Positions 43,218-52,481 of a stretch of 64,000 bases of DNA are shown here, piece after piece. The position numbers were made by a program, and so were the translations under genes. The notes under the pieces were generated by a model. That model was given only the letters and a program-made list of their open reading frames with translations. It searched no databases and had not been told where the DNA came from. Within the stretch, counting starts at the first letter, position 1; each line of letters begins with the position of its first letter. Source of the stretch: Bosea sp. (in: a-proteobacteria) (GTDB lineage Bacteria; Pseudomonadota; Alphaproteobacteria; Rhizobiales; Beijerinckiaceae); the NCBI RefSeq assembly GCF_023953965.1, contig NZ_JAMLIX010000002.1, positions 62,001 through 126,000 of the forward strand, in the 5' to 3' direction.

Positions 43218-44435
43218 ATGTCCTTCAAGCCGGGTGCCCATCTTTCGCTGCCTTCGACAGAGACGCATCCGCTCGCGGGGCGGACGATCCTGCAGATCAT
43301 TCCCGAGCTCGAGGCCGGCGGGGCCGAGCGCACCGCCGTCGACATCGCCAAGGGGCTGACCGATGCCGGCGCGCGCGCCCTCGTCGCGACCGAAGGCGGG
43401 CGTCTCGTCGCCGAGTTGCAGGCCAAGGGCGGAATCTGGCTGCCGTTCCCCGCCGCCTCCAAGAACCCGGTCGCGATGCTCCTCAACATCCGCAGGCTGG
43501 CGCTGCTCTGCAGGCAGGAAGGGGTCGAGCTGATCCACGCCCGCTCGCGCGCCCCGGCCTGGGTTGCGCTGGGCGCGGCACGGCTCCTGAAGCTGCCCTT
43601 CGTCACCACCTATCACGGCTCCTACAACAGCCGCTCGGCGGTGAAGACCCTTTATAATTCGGTGATGGCGCGCGGCGACGTGGTAATCGCCAACTCGGCC
43701 TATACCGCCGATCTCATCCTGGCGAAGCACCCGATCGCCCGCGACCGGATCAGGATCGTCAATCGCGGCACCAATTTCTCGGCCTTCGCCCCGGCGGCGG
43801 TCGGGGCCGAGCGGGTGCAGGCGCTGCGCCGCGCCTGGGGCGTCGAGCCGCATCGGCGCATCGTGCTCCTGCCCGGCCGGCTCACCGGCTGGAAGGGCCA
43901 GCGCGTGCTGATCGAGGCCGCGCGCCTGATGGCCGAGGGCGGCGACACCGACACCGCCTTCATCCTCGCCGGCGACGCGCAAGGGCGCGACGGCTACGTC
44001 AAGGAGCTCGATGGGCTGATCGCCAAGGCCGGGCTGGAGGGCCGCGTCAAGCGCGTCGGCCACTGCACCGACATGCCGGCGGCGATGCTGGCGGCCGCGG
44101 TCGTCGCGGTGCCCTCGACCGATCCGGAAGCCTTCGGCCGCGTCGCGGTCGAGGCGCAGGCGATGGGCACGCCCGTCGTCGTCTCCGATCTCGGCGCCGT
44201 GCCCGAGACCGTGCTGGCGCCGCCGCAGGCCACAGCCGGCGAGCGCACCGGCTGGCGCGTGCCGCCGGACGATGCCGCGGCCCTTGCGGCGGGCCTGGGC
44301 GAGGCGCTGGGCTTGCGCCCTTCCGCCCGCGATGCGCTGGCGCGGCGGGCGCGGGCGCATGTCGAGCGGCATTTCTCGCTGGAGGCGATGGTCGCCGAGA
44401 CGCTCGACGTCTACTGCGCCCTTCTGGGAAGCTGA
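43218..44435 (+). CDS. GT4-family glycosyltransferase
   Basis: 405 residues with a GT-B fold. Donor motifs: HARSRAPAWVALG and ITYHGSYNS-like TTYHGSYN in the N-domain, VNRGTNF, LLPGRLTGWKGQ near residue 220, and the C-terminal nucleotide-sugar motif PSTDPEAFGRVAVEAQAMGTPVV (about 295-317), the E-X7-E region of GT4. It probably adds a sugar to lipopolysaccharide or another surface polysaccharide. It is a single gene upstream of infC with no pathway neighbours, so the acceptor is unknown. Confidence 0.87.
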   Translation: MSFKPGAHLSLPSTETHPLAGRTILQIIPELEAGGAERTAVDIAKGLTDAGARALVATEGGRLVAELQAKGGIWLPFPAASKNPVAMLLNIRRLALLCRQEGVELIHARSRAPAWVALGAARLLKLPFVTTYHGSYNSRSAVKTLYNSVMARGDVVIANSAYTADLILAKHPIARDRIRIVNRGTNFSAFAPAAVGAERVQALRRAWGVEPHRRIVLLPGRLTGWKGQRVLIEAARLMAEGGDTDTAFILAGDAQGRDGYVKELDGLIAKAGLEGRVKRVGHCTDMPAAMLAAAVVAVPSTDPEAFGRVAVEAQAMGTPVVVSDLGAVPETVLAPPQATAGERTGWRVPPDDAAALAAGLGEALGLRPSARDALARRARAHVERHFSLEAMVAETLDVYCALLGS

Positions 44436-44454
44436 GGTTCCGCCGCGTCATCCA

Positions 44455-44483
44455 TTGACAACGCGCGTCTTTGTGCAATGTGT
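44455..44483 (+). promoter_or_regulatory. Candidate promoter of infC
   Basis: TTGACA at 44455-44460 is a perfect -35. The region 17 bases on (ATGTGT, 44478-44483) is a poor -10. The leader before the AUU start would be about 40 bases. Confidence 0.35.
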
Positions 44484-44527
44484 CTGCGACAACGGCGCGA
44501 GCTGCGCCAAATACAGGAGAAGTCCCC

Positions 44528-45070
44528 ATTCGCCGTCCGTACCGTGCCGCCCCGACCCCGACCAAGGAAGGTCCCCGCTCGAACCGTGACATCCGCGGGG
44601 TTCGCGAAGTCCAGCTCATCGACGATACCGGCGCCAACCGTGGCGTGGTCTCCTTCTTCGATGCGCTGAAGCTTGCCGAGGATGCCGGCCTCGACCTCGT
44701 CGAGATCGCCCCGAACTCCGTCCCTCCGGTTTGCAAGATCCTCGATTACGGCCGCTTCCGCTTCCTCGAGCAGAAGAAGGCTTCGGAGGCGCGCAAGAAG
44801 CAGCGCACCATCGAGATCAAGGAGATCAAGCTGCGCCCGGGCATCGACAAGCACGATTACGACGTGAAAATGAAGGCCATGCACGGCTTCTTCGAGGAGG
44901 GCGACAAGGTGAAGGTCACCCTGCGCTTCCGCGGCCGCGAGATGGCGCATCAGGATCTCGGCGTGAAGGTGCTGGAGCGCGTCAAGGTCGATACCGCCGA
45001 GATCGCCAAGGTCGAGAGCGACTGGCAGCTCGAAGGCCGCCAGATGGTGATGGTGCTCGCCCCGCGCTGA
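44528..45070 (+). CDS. infC: Translation initiation factor IF-3
   Basis: Keeps ribosomal subunits apart and checks the start codon. 180 residues. The start is AUU at 44528: AGGAG (44515-44519) is eight bases upstream, and the family N-terminus (RRPYRAAPTPTKEGP, then NRDIRGVREVQLID) begins there. No ATG or GTG in frame fits. AUU starts of infC allow IF-3 to repress its own synthesis. Conserved parts include LDLVEIAPNSVPPVCKILDYG and KEIKLRPGIDKHDYDVKMK. It is followed by a strong terminator before rpmI-rplT. Confidence 0.95.
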   Translation: MRRPYRAAPTPTKEGPRSNRDIRGVREVQLIDDTGANRGVVSFFDALKLAEDAGLDLVEIAPNSVPPVCKILDYGRFRFLEQKKASEARKKQRTIEIKEIKLRPGIDKHDYDVKMKAMHGFFEEGDKVKVTLRFRGREMAHQDLGVKVLERVKVDTAEIAKVESDWQLEGRQMVMVLAPR

Positions 45071-45094
45071 GCCCGGGCCGAGCGGGTTTTTCGG

Positions 45095-45125
45095 AAAGGG
45101 CGCGCCTTTAGGGCGCGCTTTTTCG
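45095..45125 (+). terminator. Rho-independent terminator after infC
   Basis: A 12-bp stem with two G-U pairs (45095-45106 with 45112-45123), then a TTTTT run built into the stem end. Confidence 0.8.
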
Positions 45126-45296
45126 TTGCTGCGGCGAGTTGATCCTTGCCAGCCGGCTGCTTTTCTGCGATAGGCCCGGCCTTCGATCGCCCGGCTGATA
45201 AGGGCTGCCGTGGCGGTCGTTCTTTGCTTCCTGAAAGCAAGACATTGGCTCAAAGCCGCCGCAAGGCGCGCGGGCCTACGATCGATAGGAGCTGAA

Positions 45297-45497
45297 ATGC
45301 CCAAGATGAAGACCAAATCGGCCGCCAAGAAGCGGTTCAAGATCACCGGAACCGGCAAGGTCCTCTATGCCCAGGCCGGCAAGCGTCACGGGATGATCAA
45401 GCGGACCAACAAGCAGATCCGCAATCTTCGCGGCACCACGACCCTGTTCGAGGGCGATGCTGCCAACGTGAAGAAGTTCTACCTCCCCAACGGCTGA
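45297..45497 (+). CDS. rpmI: 50S ribosomal protein L35
   Basis: 66 residues: MPKMKTKSAAKKRFKITGTGKV-type start (very basic), then KRHGMIKRTNKQIRNLRG and the end VKKFYLPNG. The ATG at 45297 has AGGAG five bases upstream. It forms a pair with rplT, 28 bp apart, as in most bacteria. IF-3 lies upstream as its own unit, because a terminator separates them. Confidence 0.97.
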   Translation: MPKMKTKSAAKKRFKITGTGKVLYAQAGKRHGMIKRTNKQIRNLRGTTTLFEGDAANVKKFYLPNG

Positions 45498-45525
45498 CGC
45501 CACCTGAGTAACCGGAGATCATGAC

Positions 45526-45900
45526 ATGGCTCGCGTGAAACGGGGCGTGACCGCCCACGCCAAGCACAAGAAGACGCTCAAGGCCGCCAAGGGCTTCTAT
45601 GGCCGCCGCAAGAATACGATCCGCGCCGCCAAGGCGGCCGTCGATCGCTCGATGCAGTACGCCTATCGCGACCGCAAGAACAAGAAGCGCTCCTTCCGCG
45701 CGCTCTGGATCCAGCGCCTCAACGCCGCGGTACGCGAGCACGGCCTGACCTATTCGGTCTTCATCGGCGGCCTGATCAAGGCCGGCGTCGAGCTCGACCG
45801 CAAGACCCTCTCGGCCATGGCCATCGACGACGCCGCCTCCTTCGCCGCGGTGGTCGAGACGGTCAAGGGCGCGCTGGGTGCCGAGGCCAAGGCCGCCTGA
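45526..45900 (+). CDS. rplT: 50S ribosomal protein L20
   Basis: Binds 23S rRNA early in large-subunit assembly. 124 residues, starting MARVKRGVTAHAKHKK, with YGRRKNTIRAA, the basic YAYRDRKNKKRSFRALWIQRL and the C-terminal GLIKAGVELDRKTLSAMAID. GGAG is eight bases before the ATG. In other bacteria L20 represses its own operon; the leader of rpmI would be the place to look. Confidence 0.97.
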   Translation: MARVKRGVTAHAKHKKTLKAAKGFYGRRKNTIRAAKAAVDRSMQYAYRDRKNKKRSFRALWIQRLNAAVREHGLTYSVFIGGLIKAGVELDRKTLSAMAIDDAASFAAVVETVKGALGAEAKAA

Positions 45901-45926
45901 GCGGCTTTGCATCGCTGAATTTGTAG

Positions 45927-45954
45927 AAAGGCCGGCGGCGACGCCGGCCTTTTT
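45927..45954 (+). terminator. Rho-independent terminator after rplT
   Basis: A perfect 11-bp stem (45927-45937 with 45942-45952, loop GCGA) ending in TTTTT. Confidence 0.88.
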
Positions 45955-45963
45955 CCTTGGCGG

Positions 45964-46725
45964 CTACGTCTGCACGCTGCCGTTGTGCGGCGGGTCCCAG
46001 CCGTCGCCTGCGCCGTCGACGATGCGCTGGTAGGTTTCCTCCGGCGTATCGGCATAGGCGAAGAGCTTCAGGTCTTCCGGGCGGATGAAGCCGGCCTGCG
46101 CCATCGTCTCGAGGTTGAGCAAGCCCCGCCAGTAGCCGGAATCGTAGAGCACGATCGGCACCGGCCCCATCTTGCCGGTCTGGACCAGCGTCATGATCTC
46201 GAACAGCTCGTCGAGCGTGCCGAAGCCGCCGGGGAAGACGACGAGCGCCGCCGCGCGCATCGCCAGATGCATCTTGCGCATCGCGAAATAGTGGAAGCGG
46301 AAGGTCAGGTCCGGCGTCGACCAGGCGTTCGGCTCCTGCTCGTGCGGCAGGGTGATGTTGAAGCCGATCGAGAGCGCGCCGGCCTCGGTCGCGCCGCGAT
46401 TGGCCGCCTCCATGATGCCCGGCCCCCCGCCGGTGGCGATGACGCGGTAGCGCCCGGCCTCGCCGTCGCGCAGCGCCCCGCCGCGCTCCGAGGCGATCCG
46501 CGCGAACTGCCGCGCCGCCTCGTACCAGGGATTGCCCTCGCGTACGCGCGCCGAGCCGAAGACGACGATGGTCGAGACCACGCCGCGCAGGCGCAAATGG
46601 TCTTCCGCCTTCTGGTATTCCAGCATGAAGCGGGCGCCGCGGGTCGAATCGCCGAGGATGAAATCGGGATCGAGCGCGGCGAGCCGATAGGACGGCGATT
46701 CCTTCTGGGCAGTGGCGTCGGGCAA
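45964..46725 (-). CDS. LOG-family protein (cytokinin-activating-type phosphoribohydrolase)
   Basis: 253 residues of the LOG/Rossmann family. Key motifs: GGGPGIMEAANRGA (about 99-112) and PGGFGTLDELFE (about 164-175), the conserved nucleotide-binding and catalytic PGGxGTxxE. FGSARVREG marks the start of the domain. Members cleave nucleoside 5'-monophosphates to base and ribose-5-phosphate; the exact substrate is unknown. The start is TTG at 46725, five bases after AGGAGG; an ATG lies directly at the ribosome site in another frame. It is convergent with rplT. Confidence 0.85.
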   Translation of the reverse strand: MPDATAQKESPSYRLAALDPDFILGDSTRGARFMLEYQKAEDHLRLRGVVSTIVVFGSARVREGNPWYEAARQFARIASERGGALRDGEAGRYRVIATGGGPGIMEAANRGATEAGALSIGFNITLPHEQEPNAWSTPDLTFRFHYFAMRKMHLAMRAAALVVFPGGFGTLDELFEIMTLVQTGKMGPVPIVLYDSGYWRGLLNLETMAQAGFIRPEDLKLFAYADTPEETYQRIVDGAGDGWDPPHNGSVQT

Positions 46726-46820
46726 GGCATCCTCCTGATCTCGTCGCTTCGCTCTGGCATAAGCCGGCCGTTCCCGCTAGAACGCGCCCGTTCCCACGAC
46801 TTCAAAGCTCGCGACCCTTC

Positions 46821-47903
46821 ATGACCGACATCGCCACCCTGGAACGCGACACGCTCGCCGCGCTCGCTGCCGCCGCCGACGAATCCGCCGTCGAGGATGT
46901 GCGCATCGCAGCGCTGGGCAAATCCGGCTCTATCTCGGCGCTTTTGAAGACGCTGGGCACCATGACGCCCGACGAGCGCAGAGAGATGGGGCCGCGGATC
47001 AACGGCCTGCGCGACCGCGTGCAGGGCGCGATCGCCGCCCGCAAGGAGGCGCTGGGCGAGGCCGCGCTGGAGGCAAGGCTCGCCGCCGAGCGCGTCGACG
47101 TGTCGCTGCCGGTGCAGGACGGCCCCGAGGCGCGCGGCCGCATCCATCCGATCAGCCAGGTCATCGACGAGATCACCGCGATCTTCGGCGACATGGGCTT
47201 CGCCATCGCCGAGGGACCGGATGTCGAGACCGACGACCTCAACTTCACCAGGCTGAACTTCCCCGTAGGCCACCCGGCCCGCGAGATGCACGACACCTTC
47301 TTTTTCGCCCCGGATGCGAACGGCGAACGCAAGCTCCTGCGCACCCACACCTCGCCGGTGCAGGTGCGCACCATGCTCGCGCAGGAGCCGCCGATCCGCG
47401 TGATCTGTCCGGGCCGCACCTACCGCAACGATTCCGACCAGACCCACACCCCGATGTTCCATCAGGTCGAGGGGCTGGTCATCGACAAATCGGCCCATCT
47501 CGGCCACCTGAAATGGATCCTGGAGGAGTTCTGCAAGTCCTTCTTCGAGATCGACGACGTGAAGATGCGCTTCCGCCCGTCCTTCTTCCCCTTCACCGAG
47601 CCCTCGATGGAGGTCGACATCCAGTGCTCGCGCAAGGGCGGCGAGATCCGCTTCGGCGAGGGCGAGGACTGGCTGGAGATCCTGGGCTGCGGCATGGTCC
47701 ACCCGAACGTGCTGAGGAATTGCGGGGTCGATCCGGAGGTCTATCAGGGCTTCGCCTGGGGCATGGGCATCGACCGCATCGCCATGCTGAAATACGGCAT
47801 GCCGGATCTGCGCCCCTTCTTCGAGGCGGATGTGCGCTGGCTCAGCCATTACGGCTTCCGCCCGCTCGATCTGCCGACGCTCACCGGCGGCCTCTCCTCC
47901 TGA
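46821..47903 (+). CDS. pheS: Phenylalanyl-tRNA synthetase alpha subunit
   Basis: Catalytic subunit of the alpha2-beta2 enzyme. 360 residues: an N-terminal coiled coil that binds tRNA (about 1-95), then the class II core. Motif 2 is GRTYRNDSDQTHTPMFHQVEGL and motif 3 is GFAWGMGIDRIAMLKYG. PRINGLRDRVQGAIAARK and NFPVGHPAREMHDTFF are also conserved. It is followed 29 bp later by pheT, its partner, in one operon. Confidence 0.97.
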   Translation: MTDIATLERDTLAALAAAADESAVEDVRIAALGKSGSISALLKTLGTMTPDERREMGPRINGLRDRVQGAIAARKEALGEAALEARLAAERVDVSLPVQDGPEARGRIHPISQVIDEITAIFGDMGFAIAEGPDVETDDLNFTRLNFPVGHPAREMHDTFFFAPDANGERKLLRTHTSPVQVRTMLAQEPPIRVICPGRTYRNDSDQTHTPMFHQVEGLVIDKSAHLGHLKWILEEFCKSFFEIDDVKMRFRPSFFPFTEPSMEVDIQCSRKGGEIRFGEGEDWLEILGCGMVHPNVLRNCGVDPEVYQGFAWGMGIDRIAMLKYGMPDLRPFFEADVRWLSHYGFRPLDLPTLTGGLSS

Positions 47904-47932
47904 CGATCCGGCAAAGCTGACCCGATAGCGCG

Positions 47933-50356
47933 ATGAAATTCACGATTTCCTGGCTCAAAGAGCACCTCGACACCGATGCCTCCGTCGCGGAGATCACTGA
48001 TGCCCTGACCCGCATCGGCCTGGAGGTCGAGGCGATCGAGGATCGCGCCGCCGCGCTTTCGGCCTTCACCATCGCCTATGTCGTCGAGGCGAAGCAGCAC
48101 CCCAATGCCGATCGCCTGCGCGTCTGCCTGGTAGATACCGGCGCGGGCGAGCCCGTGCAGGTCGTCTGCGGCGCGCCCAATGCCCGCACCGGCATGAAGG
48201 GCGTGTTCTCCCCGCCCGGCAGCTATATTCCGGGCAAGAAGATCACGCTCGGCAAGGGCGTGATCCGCGGCGTCGAATCGAACGGCATGCTGGTCTCGGA
48301 AGCCGAGCTGGAACTCTCCGACGACCATGACGGCATCATCGAATTGCCGGACGATGCCCCGGTCGGTGAGCCCTACGCGCCTTATGCCGGGCTCGACGAC
48401 GCCGTGATCGAGATCGCGGTGACGCCGAACCGCGCCGATGCGCTCGGCGTCGCCGGCATCGCCCGCGACCTCGCCGCCGCCGGCCTCGGCAAGCTGAAAT
48501 CAAAGCCTGTGCCGCCGGTGCGCGGCGCCTTTCCGTGCCCGGTCAAGGTCACGCTCGATTTCGCTGACGAGGACCGCAAGCTCTGCCCGGCCTTCGCGCT
48601 GCGCCTCGTGCGCGGGGTGAAGAACGGTCCCTCGCCGGACTGGCTGCAGGCGCGGCTGCGCGCGGTGGGCCTCAGGCCGATCAACGCGCTGGTCGACATC
48701 ACCAATTTCATGACGCTCGACCGCAACCGGCCGCTGCACGTCTTCGATGCCGCCAAGGTCAAGGGCAACCTCACCGTGCGCTGCGCCAAGCCGGGCGAGA
48801 CGATCCTCGCCCTCGACGGCAAGACCTATGCGCTGAGCGACGAGCAGGTCGTCATCGCCGACGGGAACGGCGTCGAATCGCTCGCCGGCATCATGGGCGG
48901 CGAGGCGTCGGGCAGCAGCGAGGCCACCACCGACGTGCTGATCGAGAGCGCGCTCTGGGACCCGCTCAACGTCGCCCGCTCGGGCCGCGCGCTCGGCATC
49001 AACTCGGACGCGCGTTATCGCTTCGAGCGCGGCGTCGATCCGGACTTCACCCGCCCCGGCCTCGATCTCGCCACCGCGATGGTGATCGAGCTCTGCGGCG
49101 GGCAAGCCTCCGAGATGGAATTCGTGGGCGAAATACCCGACAGCCCGGCCGCGATCGACTTCCCCTGGTCTGAGGTCAGGCGCCTGACCGGGCTCGACCT
49201 GCCGCAGGTCGAGATGAAGCTGGCGCTGACCTCGCTCGGCTTCCATGTCTCGGGCGCGGGCGACCGGGTCAAGGTCGCAGCCCCCTCCTGGCGCGCCGAT
49301 GTCGGCGGCAAGGCTGATCTGGTCGAGGAGATCGTCCGCATCGCCGGCCTCGATCGCGTCGCCGCGACGCCGCTGCCGCGCATCCGGGGCGAAGTGATCA
49401 AGCCGGTGCTGACCGTGCTCCAGAAGCGCACCCGCCTCGCCAAGCGCGCGCTCGCGGCGCGCGGCCTCGTCGAGGCGGTGACCTGGTCCTTCATTTCGCA
49501 TGATCAGGCCAAGCTCTTCGGCGGCGGTTCGCCTGCGCTCGCGCTCGCCAACCCGATCGCGGCCGATCTCTCCGACATGCGGCCCTCGCTGCTGCCGGGG
49601 CTGATCCGCGCCGCGCAGAGCAATGCCGATCGCGGCTTTCCCGATGTCGCGCTGTTCGAGGTCGGGCAGGTCTTCAAAAGCGACGAGCCGGAGGGCCAGC
49701 TCGTCGCGGCCACCGGCCTGCGCCGCGGCACCGCCCGCCTCGGTGGCACCGGCCGGCATTGGGACGGCGGCGTGAAGCCCGTCGACGTCTTCGACGCCAA
49801 GGCGGACGCGCTCGGCCTGCTCTCGGGGCTCGGCGTTCCGACCGGCGGCCTCCAGCTCGTCGCCGGCGGCCCCGCCTGGGCCCATCCCGGCCGCTCGGCC
49901 ACGCTGCAATTCGGCCCCAAGGGCGTGATCGGCGCCTTCGGCGAGGTCCATCCCCGGATCCTCAAGGCGCTCGACGTGAAGGGGCCGCTCATCGCCTTCG
50001 AGATCCATCTCGATGCGCTGCCGCCGCCGAAGCACCGGCCGACCAAGGTCAAGCCGAAGCTTTCCCTCTCCGAATTCCAGCCGGTGACGCGCGATTTCGC
50101 CTTCATCGTCGACAAGGCGGTGGCGGCCGGCGAGATGGTCAAGACCGCGCAGGGCGCCGACCGCGCGCTGATCGCCTCCGTCGGGGTCTTCGATCTCTAT
50201 GAGGGGCAAGGCGTCGATGCCGGCCGCAAGTCGGTGGCGCTGGCTGTCACCCTGCAGCCGACCGAGAAGACGCTGACCGAGGCCGAGATCGAGGCGGTGG
50301 GTGCCAGGATCGTCGCCGAGATGAGCAAGCGCCACGGCGCCACCCTGCGCGGCTGA
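47933..50356 (+). CDS. pheT: Phenylalanyl-tRNA synthetase beta subunit
   Basis: 807 residues, the full length for the family. The N-terminal tRNA-binding (EMAP) domain is at about 40-150 (NADRLRVCLVDTG, QVVCGAPNARTGMKGVFSPPG). B3/B4 editing domains are at about 215-390, the B5 domain at about 400-480, the core at about 490-680, and the C-terminal anticodon-binding FDX-ACB domain (LSEFQPVTRDFAFIVDKAV) at about 705-805. Start ATG 47933. Works only with PheS. Confidence 0.97.
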   Translation: MKFTISWLKEHLDTDASVAEITDALTRIGLEVEAIEDRAAALSAFTIAYVVEAKQHPNADRLRVCLVDTGAGEPVQVVCGAPNARTGMKGVFSPPGSYIPGKKITLGKGVIRGVESNGMLVSEAELELSDDHDGIIELPDDAPVGEPYAPYAGLDDAVIEIAVTPNRADALGVAGIARDLAAAGLGKLKSKPVPPVRGAFPCPVKVTLDFADEDRKLCPAFALRLVRGVKNGPSPDWLQARLRAVGLRPINALVDITNFMTLDRNRPLHVFDAAKVKGNLTVRCAKPGETILALDGKTYALSDEQVVIADGNGVESLAGIMGGEASGSSEATTDVLIESALWDPLNVARSGRALGINSDARYRFERGVDPDFTRPGLDLATAMVIELCGGQASEMEFVGEIPDSPAAIDFPWSEVRRLTGLDLPQVEMKLALTSLGFHVSGAGDRVKVAAPSWRADVGGKADLVEEIVRIAGLDRVAATPLPRIRGEVIKPVLTVLQKRTRLAKRALAARGLVEAVTWSFISHDQAKLFGGGSPALALANPIAADLSDMRPSLLPGLIRAAQSNADRGFPDVALFEVGQVFKSDEPEGQLVAATGLRRGTARLGGTGRHWDGGVKPVDVFDAKADALGLLSGLGVPTGGLQLVAGGPAWAHPGRSATLQFGPKGVIGAFGEVHPRILKALDVKGPLIAFEIHLDALPPPKHRPTKVKPKLSLSEFQPVTRDFAFIVDKAVAAGEMVKTAQGADRALIASVGVFDLYEGQGVDAGRKSVALAVTLQPTEKTLTEAEIEAVGARIVAEMSKRHGATLRG

Positions 50357-50471
50357 GGGGGCGGGCGAGGGTGGCGCTTCCCACCATTGGTCAGGATTGT
50401 GTAATAATCCGTGGGGGAAATCCCGGCCCTTTCGGGGTATCCGGTGACCTGTTCTTGCCTCTCCCGATTCC

Positions 50472-51383
50472 ATGCCCCTCGCCGAACGCCCTGTCACGGA
50501 CAATCTGTTTCCCGGGTTTCGCCTGCTCGACGTTAAGACGTCGGGCACGCTGATCCGCGTGCGCACCGGCGGCGAAGGGCCGCCGCTCCTGCTGCTGCAC
50601 GGCTATCCGCAGACCCATGCGCTCTGGCACGAGGTCGCGGCGCGGCTGAAGGACCGCTTCACCCTCGTCTGCGCCGATCTGCGCGGCTATGGCGACAGCG
50701 GCAAGCCGGAGAGCGACGCCGCGCACGCTCCCTATTCCAAGCGCGCCATGGCGCAGGATATGGCAGAGGTGATGAGCGCGCTCGGCCATCAGCGCTTCTG
50801 CGTCGGCGGGCATGATCGCGGCGCTCGCGTCGGCCATCGCCTCGCGCTCGACCATGCCGACCGCGTCACCCGTCTCGCCACGCTCGACATCGCGCCGACG
50901 CGCGAGATGTATGCGCATACGACCGACGCCTTCGCCCGCGCCTATTGGCACTGGTTCTTCCTGATCCAGCCCGCGCCCTTCCCGGAGCGCATGATCGGCG
51001 CCGATCCGGAGGCGTATTGGCGCAAGAAATGCGGTTCCGGCTCGGCTGGCATGACGCCTTTCGCCCCCGAAGCCCTGGCTCACTACCTGCGCTGCTTTGC
51101 CGATCCGGCGGTGATCCACGGCTCCTGCGAGGATTACCGCGCCGCCGCCACCATCGACATCCGCCATGACGACGCGGATGGCGGGCGCAAGCTGGCGCAG
51201 CCGCTGCTCGCGCTCTGGGGCGCCAACGGCATCATCGGCAGATGCTTCGACCCTCTGGCCTTATGGCGAGAGCGTGCGCAGGATGTACGCGGCCATGCCC
51301 TGTCGGGCGGCCATTATCTGGCGGAGGAGGTCCCCGATCTCGTCGCAGCCGAGTTCAGGGCCTTCTTCGGAGACGACGCATGA
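50472..51383 (+). CDS. Haloacetate/fluoroacetate dehalogenase-like alpha/beta hydrolase
   Basis: 303 residues. All residues that define fluoroacetate dehalogenase are present: Asp115 nucleophile in GGHDRGARVGH, Arg116 and Arg119 (carboxylate binding), Asp139, His160-Trp161 in YWHWFF (halide pocket), Tyr222 and His281 in GGHYLAEE. The HGYPQTH oxyanion region and DLRGYGDSGKP also fit. Such enzymes split the C-F or C-Cl bond of haloacetates. The actual substrate is inferred. The stop overlaps the next gene's start (ATGA), so the two are translated together. Confidence 0.82.
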   Translation: MPLAERPVTDNLFPGFRLLDVKTSGTLIRVRTGGEGPPLLLLHGYPQTHALWHEVAARLKDRFTLVCADLRGYGDSGKPESDAAHAPYSKRAMAQDMAEVMSALGHQRFCVGGHDRGARVGHRLALDHADRVTRLATLDIAPTREMYAHTTDAFARAYWHWFFLIQPAPFPERMIGADPEAYWRKKCGSGSAGMTPFAPEALAHYLRCFADPAVIHGSCEDYRAAATIDIRHDDADGGRKLAQPLLALWGANGIIGRCFDPLALWRERAQDVRGHALSGGHYLAEEVPDLVAAEFRAFFGDDA

Positions 51384-52456
51384 CCGGGACCAATCGCATC
51401 TACCGCATCGCCGTCATCGCCGGCGACGGCATCGGCAGGGAGGTCATGCCCGAGGGCCTGCGCGTTCTGGAGGCGGCGGCGAAGAAATTCGGCTTCGAGC
51501 TCAGGCTAGACCAGTTCGATTTCTCCTCCTGCGACTACTACGCCCGGCACGGCAAGATGTTGCCCGACGACTGGAAGGAGAAGATCGGCGGCCATGACGC
51601 GATCTATTTCGGCGCCGTCGGCATGCCGGCGCAGGTGCCGGACCATGTCTCGCTCTGGGGCTCGCTGCTGCTGTTCCGGCGCGAGTTCGACCAATACGTC
51701 AACCTCAGGCCGGTGCGGCTGATGCCGGGCGTGCCCGGCCCGCTCGCCGGCCGCAAGCCCGGCGACATCGATTTCTTCGTCGTGCGCGAGAATACCGAGG
51801 GCGAATATTCCTCGGTCGGCGGGCGCATGTATGCCGGTACCGAGCGCGAGATCGTCATCCAGGAGACGGTGATGAGCCGCGTCGGCATCGACCGCGTGCT
51901 GAAATACGCCTTCGAGCTGGCGAGCCGCCGGCCGCGCAGGAAGCTGACCTCGGCCACCAAGTCGAACGGCATCTCGATCACCATGCCCTATTGGGACGAG
52001 CGGGTGAAGGAGATGGCGAAGCATTATCCGGACATCGCGGTCGACCAGTACCATATCGACATCCTGACCGCGCATTTCGTGCTGAACCCGGACCGTTTCG
52101 ACGTCGTCGTCGCCTCGAACCTGTTCGGCGACATCCTGTCCGATCTCGGCCCCGCCTGCACCGGCACGATCGGCATCGCACCATCGGGCAACATCAACCC
52201 GGCCGGCGACCATCCGTCCCTGTTCGAGCCGGTCCATGGCTCGGCGCCCGACATCGCGGGGCAGGGCATCGCCAATCCGGTCGGCATGATCTGGTCGGGC
52301 GCGATGATGCTCGACCATCTCGGCGAGCACGAGGCCGCCAAGGGAATCGAGGCGGCGATCGAGCGCGCGCTCGGCGATGCCCGCACCCGCACCCGCGACC
52401 TCGGCGGCGCGCTGGGCACCGAGGCTGCCGGCAAGGCGGTCGAGCAGGCGCTCTAG
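51380..52456 (+). CDS. Tartrate dehydrogenase / D-malate dehydrogenase family
   Basis: 358 residues of the NAD-linked beta-decarboxylating dehydrogenases (isopropylmalate dehydrogenase relatives). AGDGIGREVMPEG starts the domain, ENTEGEYSSVGG is the substrate loop, and the metal-binding region is SNLFGDILSDLGP. NPVGMIWSGAMML is the dinucleotide side. FGAVGMPAQVPDHVSLWG is the stretch that separates tartrate dehydrogenases from isopropylmalate enzymes. It would oxidise D-malate or tartrate. Co-translated with the hydrolase before it. Confidence 0.88.
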   Translation: MTGTNRIYRIAVIAGDGIGREVMPEGLRVLEAAAKKFGFELRLDQFDFSSCDYYARHGKMLPDDWKEKIGGHDAIYFGAVGMPAQVPDHVSLWGSLLLFRREFDQYVNLRPVRLMPGVPGPLAGRKPGDIDFFVVRENTEGEYSSVGGRMYAGTEREIVIQETVMSRVGIDRVLKYAFELASRRPRRKLTSATKSNGISITMPYWDERVKEMAKHYPDIAVDQYHIDILTAHFVLNPDRFDVVVASNLFGDILSDLGPACTGTIGIAPSGNINPAGDHPSLFEPVHGSAPDIAGQGIANPVGMIWSGAMMLDHLGEHEAAKGIEAAIERALGDARTRTRDLGGALGTEAAGKAVEQAL

Positions 52457-52481
52457 GCGATGTGGACACTTGCCCTGCCGC

